In this document: piece after piece, positions 10,492 through 21,654 of the stretch
Position numbering within the stretch: position 1 is the first letter of the stretch
How the letters are laid out: each line of letters starts with the position of its first letter
Position numbers and translations under genes: made by a program
Notes under the pieces: generated by a model
The model's database searches: none
What the model was told of the DNA's origin: nothing
Seen by the model: only the letters and a program-made list of their open reading frames with translations
Origin: Plantago major
Taxonomy: Eukaryota; Streptophyta; Magnoliopsida; Lamiales; Plantaginaceae
DNA: 64,000 nucleotides
Direction: 5' to 3'
Assembly (NCBI GenBank): GCA_026545765.1
Contig: JAIFAC010000303.1
Location: forward strand, 62,001-126,000

Positions 10492-10930
10492 AAATCTAAA
10501 TCAACCTTTGCTCGTTTCTCGAGCAAACAAACAACCTAGACAAAAACTAGACTCAAGACAAAATAAAAAGAAAACAAATAAGAGAGTTGAACTTCCAAGG
10601 ACCAATCTACCATTGAAAACAATAAATTCACAAGATGCAAAAGTTTTGTACTCAACTAACCTCGCGTATTAGTGCATGTAAAATCAAACAAGAATGTTTC
10701 TCAATTAAATAATACTTAAGTACTAGCTCGCTAATCCCTCACAAATGAATCCTATGCAACTAACTCTCACACTCCTGGAAGTATCCAGTAGGGGTAGACA
10801 CTCAAGAATATAAAGAGTAAAGGAAGGTGACTTGCGTCACAAAGTTGCCTCAAATACCTCATGCAATGTACTCGGTCAGTTAAGTAAGAAGGGACTTTTT
10901 CACAGCTCTATAAACAATTAGCAATAGACT
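9169..10930 (-). mobile_element. X: truncated gypsy-type element (one LTR plus ~440 bp)
   Basis: An LTR at 9169-10491 is followed by about 440 bp of AT-rich sequence typical of the region before a gypsy 3' LTR. On the minus strand it reads TTTGCTCGAGAAACGAGCAA shortly before the LTR, a motif seen in many plant gypsy elements next to the polypurine tract. No gag or pol remains. It inserted in the E1 integrase and lost its other end at the junction with copia LTR C0. The lineage is unresolved; it is not the Tat family of E1-E3. Confidence 0.6.
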
Positions 10931-12524
10931 CTTGAACATTGTAAAAGAGGAAACTCACTAAGTATGATAGTCTAGCTAATCTTGTATAGGATGTTAGGTC
11001 TCAAAATGTAATTTTTATTTTATGAAGAGAAGACCAAGAAGAAGACATCCAAGTAGAACAAGCTCAACGACATTGAAGTCTTGAAGAAACTGCGCAAGAT
11101 TACTGAAACTGTTGTTCAGATACCTTAGCCAGATATCTTAAAGACACGAACAGTTTTAAACAGACTGTGTCACGAGAGATATCTGAGAAATAAAAGACCT
11201 ATCTGAAAACAAGGAAAGTGTCCACAGATATCTATTCTCAGATACCTTGAGCATTAACCACATTTCTGAAAAAGAATTATATATTGCAAACAAAGTTGTT
11301 TCAATAAATAAGTGGTATCTGAAGATTGAAGATAAGGACGTGCAAAGAATCAGATAACACTAGTCTTTGATACAAAGCATAGTTCCGTTGACACTACAGG
11401 ACAAAAAGTATAGTACAATGCATTTAATGCACGGACAGAGATGTCTGAATAAAAGCAACGGCAGCTTCTGAAGAAGAAGACAAAACCTGCTACAGTACTA
11501 TACACAGATATCAATAGTTTGAATTTGAGCCTAACGGATACTATTCAAACGGCACTCAAATTCATCTATACATATCAACACTTAGACTGCTTGAGAAGAT
11601 ACCTTAGACACACCTTGAACTGCATAAAACGTCAACATCTTACTCTCTCAAAGCAACTTACTTACTCACAAAGCTTTCATGCACCAAAGCATTTGATCTT
11701 GAGTAACACCAAGTTCTAAGTGTCCCGATCCTAAACAAGTATAGCTATCTCGTGAAAGAGTTGAAACGAAGATCAAGTATCGAGATTCATTCTCTTCAAC
11801 ATTTAACTAAGACTTGGTCAAGAAAAGAACAAGATACCATACATTGAAAAGTGTATTAAGTATACTTGATTCACGAGCTATCTCAATAATCAATAAGTTA
11901 TTAAAGAAGCTCATCCGACAACTCAAACCAAAACCAACACCATAATCAAGTGGAGTATGTGAAGTACTTAGTTTGAAAAATCAGGGAATAACTCCAAGGT
12001 TACCGGAGTATAGGAAGTACTTGATTTGGGAAACTAAGGAATAACTCCAAGGTTATTGAGTATAGGAAGTACTTAGCTTGGGAATCTAAGGAATAACTCA
12101 AAGGTTTCGAAAGTATGAAGTACTGGGTCAATGGAAAGCCGGGAACAACTCAGGGGGAACATTTGGTTGGGAACCAATTGTTTAAGAATCTTAGAATAGG
12201 TTTATTGTAAGGTGAACTCAATTATCTGTTCTAGTGAATTCTAGGTCTCTGATAGACCGAAGTGGATTAGTTGGAGGATTACGCCACTTCCAGATACCAC
12301 TATACTTGCTGTGTTATTTACCTTTCTGTATTTACATTTCAGCAACACACACACACATTTTAACTGTTTCTGCACTTATCTTTATTAAGTCTTCTGCGCT
12401 CTGATTCTAATTATCAGATATCTATTCAGATATCTGAGAAATAGTTTTTATCGACAAAAGTTTTAAAAGACTATTCACCCCCCCCCCCTTCTAGTCTTTT
12501 ACTTTGCCGTTATCTGGACCAACA
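10930..12524 (+). repeat. C0: copia (Sirevirus-type) LTR, left end truncated, plus orientation
   Basis: Its right end, CTTTGCCGTTATCTGGACC then AACA, is the same as the reverse of the C1 and C2 LTR ends. Interior blocks such as CATTTAATGCA and ACATTGTAAAAGAGGAAA also match. It is a diverged and longer subfamily copy, in the opposite orientation to C1 and C2. The first bases of the LTR are missing at the junction with element X. It sits directly against E1 pol remains at 12525. No internal copia sequence is attached, so it is a solo or truncated LTR. Confidence 0.7.
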
Positions 12525-13470
12525 ATTGCATCCTCAATTGGACCAAAGTCTTTTCTTCTCTCAAGGATATACTTGATCGATGGATCCATGTTCGACGGTG
12601 AACAAATAATTCTCGATCTATTCCTCGAGGTCGCCAATGCTCCAGCGAAGACATCCCTATTGTCTCGAGACAAGCGACGAGCTTCATTTCCACTTCCGCA
12701 TTCATCTCTCAGATCGATTTTAGTCTTCTTGTCCGACTTCCAAAGGACAAGTTCAACATCCTTGAGAGTTTCATGAGGTTCGATCCATGCGGTTTTGGGA
12801 AACTTGTCCTTCGACTTTACCCAATGTTGGGATTCTCCTTTTCGAGGCGTGACAACTTATGGATCGGAAGTTAAAGAGATCGCTAATACATGAGCGGATG
12901 CTCTCCTAGTTAGACATGATGTAACACTCCCAAGCTTCTGATGTTTCCTAATTCTTCTCCAACTCCGTAGGGAGTTGGAAACTTCATTCGTTATGGAGGG
13001 TAGAAGATGACATTATAATCGAAAGTTTGATTTCCCACTACAAAACGGATCAAGCTATGTCACTCGCTAAATGTGTACCCAACGATACCAAGCATGATGC
13101 TTCCTAAAGGATTTGACGCATTCACCTCCGAATCCTAATATGGAGGTGTTAACTCTTTCACATTAAATTCTTCCCAAATTCATCTAATCGATTGTTCTTT
13201 TGGCAATGATATTCGAGGAACTCCCTGTGTCTACTAGGATCTTGTTTACCCGATAGGTTGCTATGGTTAAGGAAACCACCAAAGGAACATCCGGTCATCC
13301 AGTCCTCGCCTCCCCGCCAGAGGGAAGGGGAATCTCACTATCATCGAAGGATAATGTTAGTTCCACGGATCAACGGAGCAACAGAGATCTATCATTGTTC
13401 CGCAGATTCGGGCCGTCTCCTTGCATTCCTCGCTATCACCACCGATCGACCTTCGCTATGGTGTTGATCA
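12525..13470 (-). pseudogene. E1 protease to early RT remains, fossil
   Basis: The minus-strand translation near 12500-12670 gives NMDPSIKYILERRKDFGPIED, matching the E3 region before RT (NMDPTVKHIR...KDFGPVEDA). Upstream pieces correspond to the protease half as judged by collinearity with E3 (28837-29706) and E2. It is heavily decayed, with many breaks. The rest of RT is missing on the far side of C0. Confidence 0.6.
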
Positions 13471-15309
13471 CTCCACTATATGGAAGACTCTCCATTTCAA
13501 TATCATCATCGTATTCGTACTGGTGATGATCTGTCCGAGACGGATGATTGATCGGCGGAGGGGGCAGTGATAGCGGACGGGGTTACGGCTCTGCTGCTCT
13601 ATCTTCCCTTCGCTCCGCTCTATCATGCCTAGAAGGTTCGTCAGATAGACGCGTTCTTCAACTTTCAACCTCTTATTAAATGCTCAACCTTGGTTTTCAA
13701 TCAATGCAATCGTCTCCCATGACCATGCCTCTTATGAAATTTGCAATACCTTTTGAATTCTTGTTCTTCCGACATTGTGAGATGGCTTTGCCATTGAACA
13801 TCCAATTTTTCTGAATAATGGTGGCCAAGATGTCGGATCTCGCCTATTGAGACGGGTATAATCCGTGATACCTTCGGGCGGACTCCTTTCCTATGAAACC
13901 TTTATCTTTGTATTCCTTCTTCGGATCGAACCTTCCGTGGTGTTGCTCTTGCTTCATTGGCTCCTTCCCTTTCGATCCAGCCTCATTGGAACGCTTCTTC
14001 AGATTTTCTCCGCACATCACCTCCTCACAAATATCATCCAAATGCTTTTCACTCTTTACTTCTCGCTAGAGAGTTTCCTTCGAGTTCTCCGCCAAGTATT
14101 AGCACAGTGACGGACTCGCTCTTTAATATCGTGAGACTCAACTCGAAGACCTCCACATTGAAGTGATCTAGGAAAGTCCTAAGATCCTCTTGTTCTCTTT
14201 GTAGAACTTCCGCCAGTGCTCCACGGTCCGCTTTCTTTCTTTCGACTTTCCAAATCTTCTCGTGAACTTGGAGAGAGGTCCGATAGGATTTTATTGATTT
14301 GTTCAAAGGCAAAGGTACCAATCCATGGCTATTCAAGGGAGTGGATGAGAAAGTGAGAGCTTTTGTGTTATCACTCATCCCTTTCGAATCCATCTTGTTG
14401 CATTGTCAAGTGGCCCACAGACAAGTATCTCCGTAGTAGTACTCCAAGTTTGGAATCACTTGATCCGAAGTTCTTGTTTCTTTCCTTTTCTTTCATGATA
14501 TCATCACATAAAGGATTTGGTGCACTAGTAGTTATCCGCTTCATGATCTTTCAAAGAACGTCCGAGATGTAGAATCGAGCTTCCAAGGCATTTTGTTGAG
14601 AATATATTTCTTCCAGATTCATCATCTCTCCCATCCTCGATGGATCGCTACATCCGCCGGAGTTCATCCACGGGACCATGGGAATGGTTTCGCTAAATGA
14701 TCTCTCGCTTATGAGGTATTTATCATGAGCTCTAGTCTCGCTTCCGCCTTCTCCCGACATGTGCCTTCCGTCTGCTCGGACGCCCTTCATGTTGAGCCCG
14801 AGAAGCGAGGCTCTCCGCCTAAGAGATTCCGCAAGTCCTCCTGGTTGCCGATTCCCCAACCTCTCGCCGGATCGGACGTTGCTCGCTCGATAGAGCGGCT
14901 CACTTGCTCGGATTAGCCATCGCGAAGTGACTTGTTGAGGTTGGACATTGTTAGACCGCATAACCTTGGATTGTAAAGGCCTACCAAATTGATTCTCGCT
15001 TAATCCAAAATCACTAGTGCGGACTATACGACCATCCGCATGGTAAAATGTCGACCGAGGAGGACCTTGTGTTCTCGCCGGAGGAACTTGCACGCCTCTT
15101 CTCCGTGATTCTCGTCCAACATTCTCGTGAACATCACGCACTCTTCCGGATGGAACGCTCTCCTTCATCGAGGATGGGCTTGTCAGGTGACCATCGCCGT
15201 ATCTTCTTCCTCGCGCTCCTTCCGCTATGCTGGTCTGGATGGACGCCCGGGACGGGTGGTGGAGTTTCGATGCCGTAGTACGGGTCCGTACCCTTCTTGT
15301 TCTTTCCAT
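13471..15309 (-). pseudogene. E1 gag, fossil
   Basis: Gag forms the particle that packages the element RNA. The start is taken at 15309, where MERTRRVRTRTTAS parallels the E3 gag start MARTRRSVRTNATA. It lies only about 30 bases from the primer site. A long open stretch covers the arginine-rich N-terminal half (to about 14551). The core then shows NTKALTFSSTPLN and REQEDLRTFLDHFNVEV (14393-14049), which are homologous to the E3 gag core. The zinc-knuckle end is decayed. Many breaks are present. Confidence 0.7.
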
Positions 15310-15338
15310 CCGCCGATTGAAACACGGAACCTTTGTAA

Positions 15339-15358
15339 GGATTCCCAGCACGACGCCA
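15339..15358 (-). other. E1 primer binding site
   Basis: Read on the minus strand, TGGCGTCGTGCTGGGAATCC begins three bases inside the 5' LTR end. It resembles the TGGCGCC-type site used by Tat/Athila gypsy elements (tRNA-Asp has been reported for those), although several positions differ. The tRNA assignment is therefore tentative. Confidence 0.6.
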
Positions 15359-15361
15359 AAA

Positions 15362-15988
15362 TGTTGAGGGTATGAGCCTCAAACACTAACTAAACTATTA
15401 CAAGTCCCAATTTAAGATCCGCCTCCAACTTGATGTCCGTCCTAAGAGCTTTGTCCAAGCCGGAGCACCTGAAAGGACTAAGTCAGGGGAGGTTAGAAGG
15501 GTAATCCGGTTTGTTATTGTCAAATCGGGAAGAAACTTTACTCAAGAGAGAGAATGAAGCTCTCAATGTAGTAATTATGAGGGAAGTTATGATATGAGTT
15601 GACTTACCTTAATGTGTGTGATCTTGTGCTATATTTATAGTTATCATGTACTTATGAAGTGGCTCATAAGATGATGCCAAGTGTATGTTCAGGATTTGGA
15701 CAACAATGCTCCCATGGCCCAATAGTATGTGAAAGTCCAACACCATTAGATGGGCCTGTGAGGGTAGATTGGTCCTTTTACCTCTCAGAGTACTATTCTC
15801 GTTGATGGGTCCGTGTGAGACCTTTAGAATGATTCGAGCTCTGTCGAGTTGGTCTGTTCCTAGGTAACTCAGTGACGGTCCGAGACACAAGCTGCTCGGA
15901 AGTATCTTGGAGGTTCCAATATATACGTTTGTCTTATTGTTAAGGTGGCATCCGAGTTTATCTCGTCCGGTCTGTTTGGCATCCTGAC
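15362..15988 (-). repeat. E1 5' LTR, cut by E2
   Basis: Matches 2590-~3200 closely. A TATA-like ATATTTATAG on the plus strand near 15630 (TATAAATAT on the minus strand) fits the promoter of a minus-strand element. It stops at 15989, where the TGTCGAGG end of the E2 LTR begins. The remaining ~210 bp should lie outside the window. Confidence 0.8.
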
Positions 15989-16812
15989 TGTCGAGGGCAA
16001 AGTCCCCCGAACACTTAAATGAATTTCCCTTGCTTTCCTTCACACTAAGTACCTAGACCACCTTGCTTGTAAAGACCAAAGAGTAGAAGCCCGTAAGAAC
16101 CGTCGTACTGATAAGAGACAACACGTAAGGACCTGACCACGTAGCTTGGAGGGGGGTTAGAATTTTATACCCGGTTATGTGGTGTCAAACCGGAAGGAGA
16201 CTTTACTTGCGAGAGAGTGAGGGTCTACTCGGTATAAAAGTCGAGGATAGGAAGCGATAATGTCTTACGACTTGATGTGACTTACCCTTATCCTTGAAGT
16301 ATGTTCCCTATATATAGATATTAACCCAAAATAGGAGGGTTCCACCAGATCGCGTGCAAGTGTAAGGTCCGTATTGAGCCACCAAGGTTTCAATTGTTTA
16401 CGGCCCAAGAAGGACACTGTCCCCCTTCCACTTTGAGCTTTCGGGGGTAGTTTAGTCATTAATGTGAGAGTTTTTAGAGGCTTTGATGCAGTCTGCTACG
16501 GGTTAAGGTCTGAAGAGGCAGGTCCGGACGATTGGTCCGGATCGTACTGGATTGGCTACAAGATACTCTTCTCAGTCTGTCAAGTACCTTTCCTTCGGAC
16601 CTTGTGCCTCTGACCTCCTTACTCAGAGAGCCATTTTACTTGGTTGCTTATGAGGTTGTCAGGTTGAATCTGGATGGGTGTCCGGTCGGATCCCATGGTT
16701 ACGACCATCAAGGTGGTCGAACCTACTATCCTCCGAATTCAGATAACTTGGGGCGCCTTAGGATTCGTTCCAAAGGCGTCTATGATGGATTTGACATATT
16801 TCCGTATCAACA
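15989..16812 (-). repeat. E2 3' LTR
   Basis: Begins TGTCGAGGGCAAAGTCCC and ends TTTCCGTATCAACA. It is the reverse-complement relative of the E3 LTRs: GGCGCCTTAGGATTCGTTCCAAAGGCG here pairs with its reverse in 25950-25990. Length is 824 bp. A TATATATAG element on the plus strand at about 16310 marks the minus-strand promoter. Confidence 0.82.
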
Positions 16813-16862
16813 TATGTCCCCCTAGTTTCCAAGTATCTTAGTAGAAGATAATTGTGGAACTA
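16813..16862 (-). promoter_or_regulatory. Polypurine tract and conserved block beside E2 3' LTR
   Basis: TATGTCCCCCTAGTTTCC on the plus strand is followed by AAGTATCTTAGTAGAAGATA. On the minus strand this is the purine tract that abuts the LTR. It is nearly identical to the E1 and E3 blocks. Confidence 0.72.
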
Positions 16863-17084
16863 TGGTTAATAGTGGAGAGGATGCTTGTTTCTGCTCAACT
16901 GGCCCCTCGTAAGTAGAAAAAGGTGTAATCCGTGCTTTAGTCCTTAACTTAATCTCCTCCCCACCTCCCTGCTTTCTCTTTTTGCAATTGCCCGAGGAAG
17001 AAGGCTCGAGTGCAACAAAATCAAAGAAAGAAGAGGTATTTGTGCTAGATTAAGTGGATGAGAATCGCTTGAGTTGTACTCCGT

Positions 17085-17300
17085 GGGTGAAGGGATGATC
17101 CAAGATGGATATCCGAACGACGAGGGTCCGTGTGATGGTGAGATAAATCATCCTTCCTTGTAAAAAGGATAGGGTTTATATCAACCTGGCTGAGATGTTC
17201 CGAAGCGGGACATCCGAATGGATGAGGATCCGTGTGATGGTGAGTTAAATCCTCCATCCTTGTAAAAAAGGATAGGGACATCTCAAATGTAAGATGGATC
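17085..17300. repeat. E2 tandem repeat, about two ~100-bp units
   Basis: Two units with the shared core GTCCGTGTGATGGTGAG and CTTGTAAAAAGGATAGGG are repeated about 101 bp apart (ATCCGAAC at 17111, ATCCGAAT at ~17211). The same unit in reverse orientation occurs three to four times in E3 (53371-53680). Repeats of this kind between the coding part and 3' LTR are known from Tat elements. Confidence 0.7.
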
Positions 17301-17499
17301 GCCATCCAAGGTCGAGTGGTGTCCTTCTCCCGAGAGTGGTGGAGTTCGTTGTATGTGTTTTTGTCATCGTAAGGTAAATATTTTGTACCAATGCGTCATT
17401 TCACTTGGTATTGTTGTACTACGCCGTTGGATGAATTTTGATGTACGATTGAGATTTAAGCACGAAAAATGGCGACGGTCATTTCCAGATTTAACCCCG
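17301..17499. other. E2 distal promoter region of the antisense gene
   Basis: No coding signal. It lies between the tandem repeats and the TATA box of the antisense gene. The stretch around 17370-17430 (GTACCAATGCGTCATTTC) is also found near 53250 in E3. Confidence 0.4.
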
Positions 17500-17508
17500 T
17501 ATAAATAG
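17500..17508 (+). promoter_or_regulatory. TATA box of the E2 antisense gene
   Basis: TATAAATAGGGG lies on the strand opposite to gag-pol, about 470 bp before the ATG. It is followed by leader sequence and a leader intron (GTAAGTTGTTTG at 17665, ending TTTCCCTAG at 17967) that ends one base before the ATG. E1 and E3 share this layout. Confidence 0.68.
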
Positions 17509-17968
17509 GGGCTTTTACCGATGTCACTTTCACATTTATAGAAAGAGGATTTTTTGAATTTGAGTACGTCCGAAGCAAGTTTAAGCAATCCGAAGCGAGC
17601 AAGAAGAAGCTCGGAGCGAGTTATCCGCGGAAAGTCAGCTGCCTTCAATCCAAGAACTGAAAAAGTAAGTTGTTTGTTTTCTTTACTTCCAAGTTTTCTC
17701 TGCATCTTATATGTCCATCTTCAAAATGTTGCATGTTCGGATGTATGCCTATTTTTCGTATCCCGTAGTTGGCTATAACATAGTGTGCTTCGGATATGTT
17801 GAGCAGTCAATACTAACACCGAACTGACATCTTACTAACTCCGAACTAACCTCATCTGACGGAGTCTTCCCTATCCTCCGTTCGTCAATTTATGTAACTT
17901 TAATCTACATAAATGGCCTCTCGGACTACAATCTTAAAGCTCATAAAATTGCCTTTTCTTTCCCTAGG

Positions 17969-20960
17969 ATGTCCGAGAGTGATAGTCAGAACCGATCCGA
18001 GGCTGAAGGATATGATTCCGAAGCGTTGTCCCTATCATACAGCTCCGAGGAGATTGATGTTGGTGGTGTGGAGGATTCGAAAGAGCTGGATCGTTCTCCT
18101 CATCCGATCCGTGAAGAGCCCGAGGTAAGCTCTTTACTTCGGTTAGTTGTTCCGAGTTCAGGGTCTCCGAAGCATCAGGATTACCCATAAGTCTCTACTG
18201 TGCAGGGTGTTGATGCTGTCCAAGAGACGACCTCTTGATCCCTCATATGCAACTTAGGCTATAATTTTAGGAGTAACCCTAATCGAGTGCCATTCATTCC
18301 GGATCCACAGGAGCCTAACATCGAGGAAGTACATGATACCTCCGAGGCACCGCCGAAGTCAGTATGTTTGAAGAGGGTGTTGAAGATCGGGTTCAGATTG
18401 TTACCCCCCTTCGGACGGTCGTGGAGTTGAGTTCGTTGTCCGGGGATGATAAAGTTGAAGAGGAGGATCGGACTGATAATGTCGGTTCTGAGGAGGATGA
18501 AGAGGAGGAGATGCTTCCTGCTCATGTTTTTCGGAGGGAGTCAACTGGACCAGCGGGTACGAGTCACCGGCTAACTGAAGAAGAGCTGCCTGAGGGCAGT
18601 AAAAAGGGTGAAGACGTGTTCCGGGTGAAGTTCCTCGGTCACGGGACGATGTTACTCATCCTGATCCGGATGGCGAGCTAAACGAGGATTGTTCATTGCT
18701 AATGTGCCCATCTATTGTGACGTCCGAGGAGGTGGGGGAGCTTCGGAGGAGGTATGAGATCCCGGAGTCCGTGGAGATTCTCATTCCGGATGAGTCGCAC
18801 GCCTTCTACAATCCGCCTCTCGGGTACATGTGCGTTCATGAGATAAGTTTGCACTGTGGATGGCATTTGCCTATGGCGTCCGAGATGATGGATATCTTGA
18901 ATGATATGGGGTTGAGTCCACACCAGATCATTCCCAACTTCCTCGGAAACTTGATGTGCTTCGGGGTGATGTGTAAATACAAGGGCATCCCGGTGACTTT
19001 CGACAATTTTTGTAAACTTTTTAGTGTAAATTTAAGCAATAAGAACACACTCTTCTATACGCCAGATGTCGCCAATCATATACTTTTTTGTGGATCCTCT
19101 CTTCCTCGGGATCAACCGTGGAAGAGGTACATCTTCGTCAATTCGCATTGAAACAGGTTAGTCCGAGGCGAGAGGGTTCAGCATGCATTTGAGAAAAAAT
19201 TTTCCGAGGTAGGTCGGATTGAAGCCGCTCGAATATTCCTCTGTGGATGCAAGGGCTCCATAAGAATCAAGACCCGAAGAAATATTTCTTCCGAGGCTTA
19301 ATCTGCCAGCCCCTTCCCTACCTAGGTGGCTTTTCGGAGCCCAGCTTTTTTGATGGGAAGGAGGATTTGAGTAAGTCCTTCCTCATTCGGTCATATACTT
19401 GTTTTATCCGAGTCGGTTGTTGCTTTATTGCTCTGTTTGTTTTGTTCCGCGAAAAATTTATCGTTTGTTCTTCGGATGCACTGATTTTTTGTTCGAGTAC
19501 GTCATGTCGACCATGCGCGAGCTAAAGTGGAAGCAGAATGCCGCCCAGAGGAAGGAGATGGAGAAGGGAACTCGGAGCCAAATCATCAAGACGTCTACTG
19601 TGCTCCCTATGGACAAGCCAAGGAATGCGGCCACGTTCCGAGTGGAGGAGACCCGGAGGGCGGCAGTGGGTGAAGAGTCTCAGGCGATACCCACCCCGGA
19701 CAAGGGCAAGGTGGCAGGTTCCAAGGGGGCAAAGAAACCTTCGAGGTCTGTGTCTCGGGACCCTCCTGCCAGTGGTTCAAGTGCTGCGGCCGGGCAGAAG
19801 CGTCCGTCCGAAGGTCCGATCCCTCCGGCCAAGAAGGGCAAAGGGAAGATGAGTAGCGAGCCAGACATGGACGCTGAGGTGGCTCGGATGGCTGCGGCTC
19901 CAGAGCTGCACCGGATTGCGGAGCTAACCGCGATTCACCAGAAGGTACGTACTAATCCAACCATTGTTTTAATGGTTTCCATAAATTGTTATCTTTCTTT
20001 GATTCGGAACCTTTTTTGACCTTATAATACTGGACATTGTAGCTTACTGCCGCTATTCAAGCGTGCTCCGTGGTGGCGGGTCGGAGGGCCACAATGGAGG
20101 AGGACCTAGCCAAGGCTGAGGTTGCTCGGGTGACGAAGACGTCTAAGGTGGTTAGCTTGTTCGAAAGGCTGAAGAAAGCCTCACGCCAAGAAGGAGTCCG
20201 AAGCGGAGGCGGCGAAGCTGAAGAGTGCCATCCTGTCCCTAGAGAAGGATCTAAAAGTGCACCAAGATAGTGTGAACGAGTACGCTTGTTTTCCTGACCT
20301 CAAAGATATGATGTCAATGAGTTGTCAAGGTCCGAGACAAAGTCCAAGACTTCTTGGGGTCGGACTCCTGCAAGTTCATGCTTGAGTCCAAGTATGACGA
20401 GGCTCGACATGATGGCTTCGATGCAGCCATAGGGCAGCTACGACAGAGGGGATGGATCCCGAGTGACTGCGACTTGGAAACCGAAGGCATTACTGCTTTC
20501 AAAGAGGCAGATGGCTCGGAGTTTGCTCCGTAGGGTGTCTTGGATGAAGACTTGCTCAAAAGTTTGTGGAGCTAGTCTGTGACGAGATTGAAGACACGGC
20601 ACAACCATGGCGGTCCGCATCTTCCGCCTTCGCTCCCGGTGTTGATGTCCAATGTCTTCGCCCTTTCGAGGAACATGTGGAGCACAACCGGATCGGCCGA
20701 CCGCCTGCCCGGCCCATGGCTTCTCTCGATCTCGATATGATGGAGCAATGCCCCTTTCCTCGAGGAGTTGAGGGTCCGAAGGGAGAAAAGGTTGGCTCAG
20801 GAAGACAAAGACCAAAGGCTGGCGGATTTGCAAGCATCACTCGAGAAAGAGATCGGAGGTCCTTCCGGGGCACAAGATGGGTCGTCCGGTCAGCGAGAGG
20901 GGTGAAGACGGGGTATGCCCCGGAAGTCTATAATTCCGGTCTTCGGACCATGAGACGATG
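17969..20960 (+). pseudogene. E2 antisense accessory gene (aORF), best-preserved copy
   Basis: Starts MSESDSQNRSEAEGYDSEA with a Ser/Glu-rich N-terminal part. A spacer with GTAAGC...TGCAG (18125-18205) looks like an intron. The main domain (about 18740-19150) has RRRYEIPESVEILIPDE, GYMCVHEISLHCGWHLPMAS and GLSPHQIIPNFLGNLMCFGV. This resembles, from memory, the putative gypsy-type transposon domain PF04195. A second intron-like spacer (19371-19497) precedes a basic Ala/Pro/Gly-rich linker. A third (19945-20042) precedes a Lys/Glu-rich coiled-coil tail with AEVARVTKTSKVVSLFERLK. It is antisense to gag-pol and has its own TATA box. Role unknown; a plant-gene-like transcript is likely. Few breaks compared with gag-pol. 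Confidence 0.7.
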
Positions 20961-21540
20961 TTTCCATTTTGTTGCTTTGTATGGATGGTATCATATCTGT
21001 ATTCGGATAATGATTTTTGATTTGGTAATTTATTGCATTTGTCCGGGCTTGTCAACGGCTCGGATCGGCTTTATCATATGCTTGTGTTGTTTCTTAATAG
21101 ATGCATGTTTTTCATAGCGTACTTCGGTTATAAAATAAACCAGTAGCTTAAGCTGCCGCTGCTCGTACATCGGTGCTGGATCGTAGTCAACGAGACCAAA
21201 TGCTTCCAAATAATGCAACTTTTTAGTTGATCGACAAATTTGATCGCAAGCATAAGACGCTCGTCCGGTCTTAGCTCTAAATGCTAATCGATAGGTAAGA
21301 TTGGGTTACCAAAATCAGAATAAGTAGGAATAATTCGATGTTTAAATCTCGCCGATCCAGAGAAATTGGTAATCGTCCGAACCTTGTTGACTTGTGAAAA
21401 GGTTGTGAAAAAGGAGACAATCACCGTAGAAAAGTTGACTTTCCACGGATTATGGTTGTTACGGAAGTTATCATGACAGGCTCGGACTGACGGATCCGAA
21501 TGGGCTATAGTTCAACATAATTCATTCAATAAGATCGGAA
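20961..21540. other. E2 spacer after the antisense gene
   Basis: No gene is seen. The sequence resembles a 3' flank: AT-rich, with TTCGGATAATG repeats of codon-like composition but no conserved frame. A weaker plus-strand resemblance to E3 49620-49800 (reverse) shows it is element sequence. Confidence 0.4.
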
Positions 21541-21560
21541 TTGTGAACGGTTTCCGGGTT

Positions 21561-21654
21561 GGCCCAATAGTGGCCCAAGTCCAGGCCCAAGCCCATAGCC
21601 GGCGGTTACGGTCCACGTGGCGAGTTATAATTGGTCCTTAACTTCTATATATAC
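21561..21654 (+). promoter_or_regulatory. Second antisense promoter block of E2
   Basis: Three GGCCCA motifs (21561, 21572, 21584), a G-box CACGTG at 21614 and a TATATATA-type box at about 21646 lie in the same order and spacing as in E1 and E3. Together they form a compact plant-type promoter facing away from the 3' LTR, toward integrase. Confidence 0.65.

Larger units (their letters stand above)
2590..15988 (-). mobile_element. E1: Ty3/gypsy Tat-like LTR retrotransposon, fossil, oldest host of the nest
   Basis: Read on the minus strand the order is 5' LTR (15362-15988, cut by E2), primer site, gag, protease/RT remains, integrase end, antisense gene, polypurine block, 3' LTR (2590-3426). 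The accessory antisense gene between integrase and 3' LTR is the mark of the Tat group (Grande, Retand, Ogre relatives). It landed about 180 bp downstream of the MLP-like gene. Later insertions are X (9169) and the copia LTR C0, with loss of the segment between integrase and RT, and E2 (15989). It is broken in many places, clearly more than ten. The missing right end of its 5' LTR should lie beyond the window, after E2. Nesting makes it the oldest dateable insertion here. Confidence 0.82.

Noticed and set aside
19538-19852. A 104-codon Arg-rich frame on the plus strand.
   Set aside because: It is an overlapping-frame shadow of the antisense gene segment at 19399-20019, whose frame is shared with E1 and E3.
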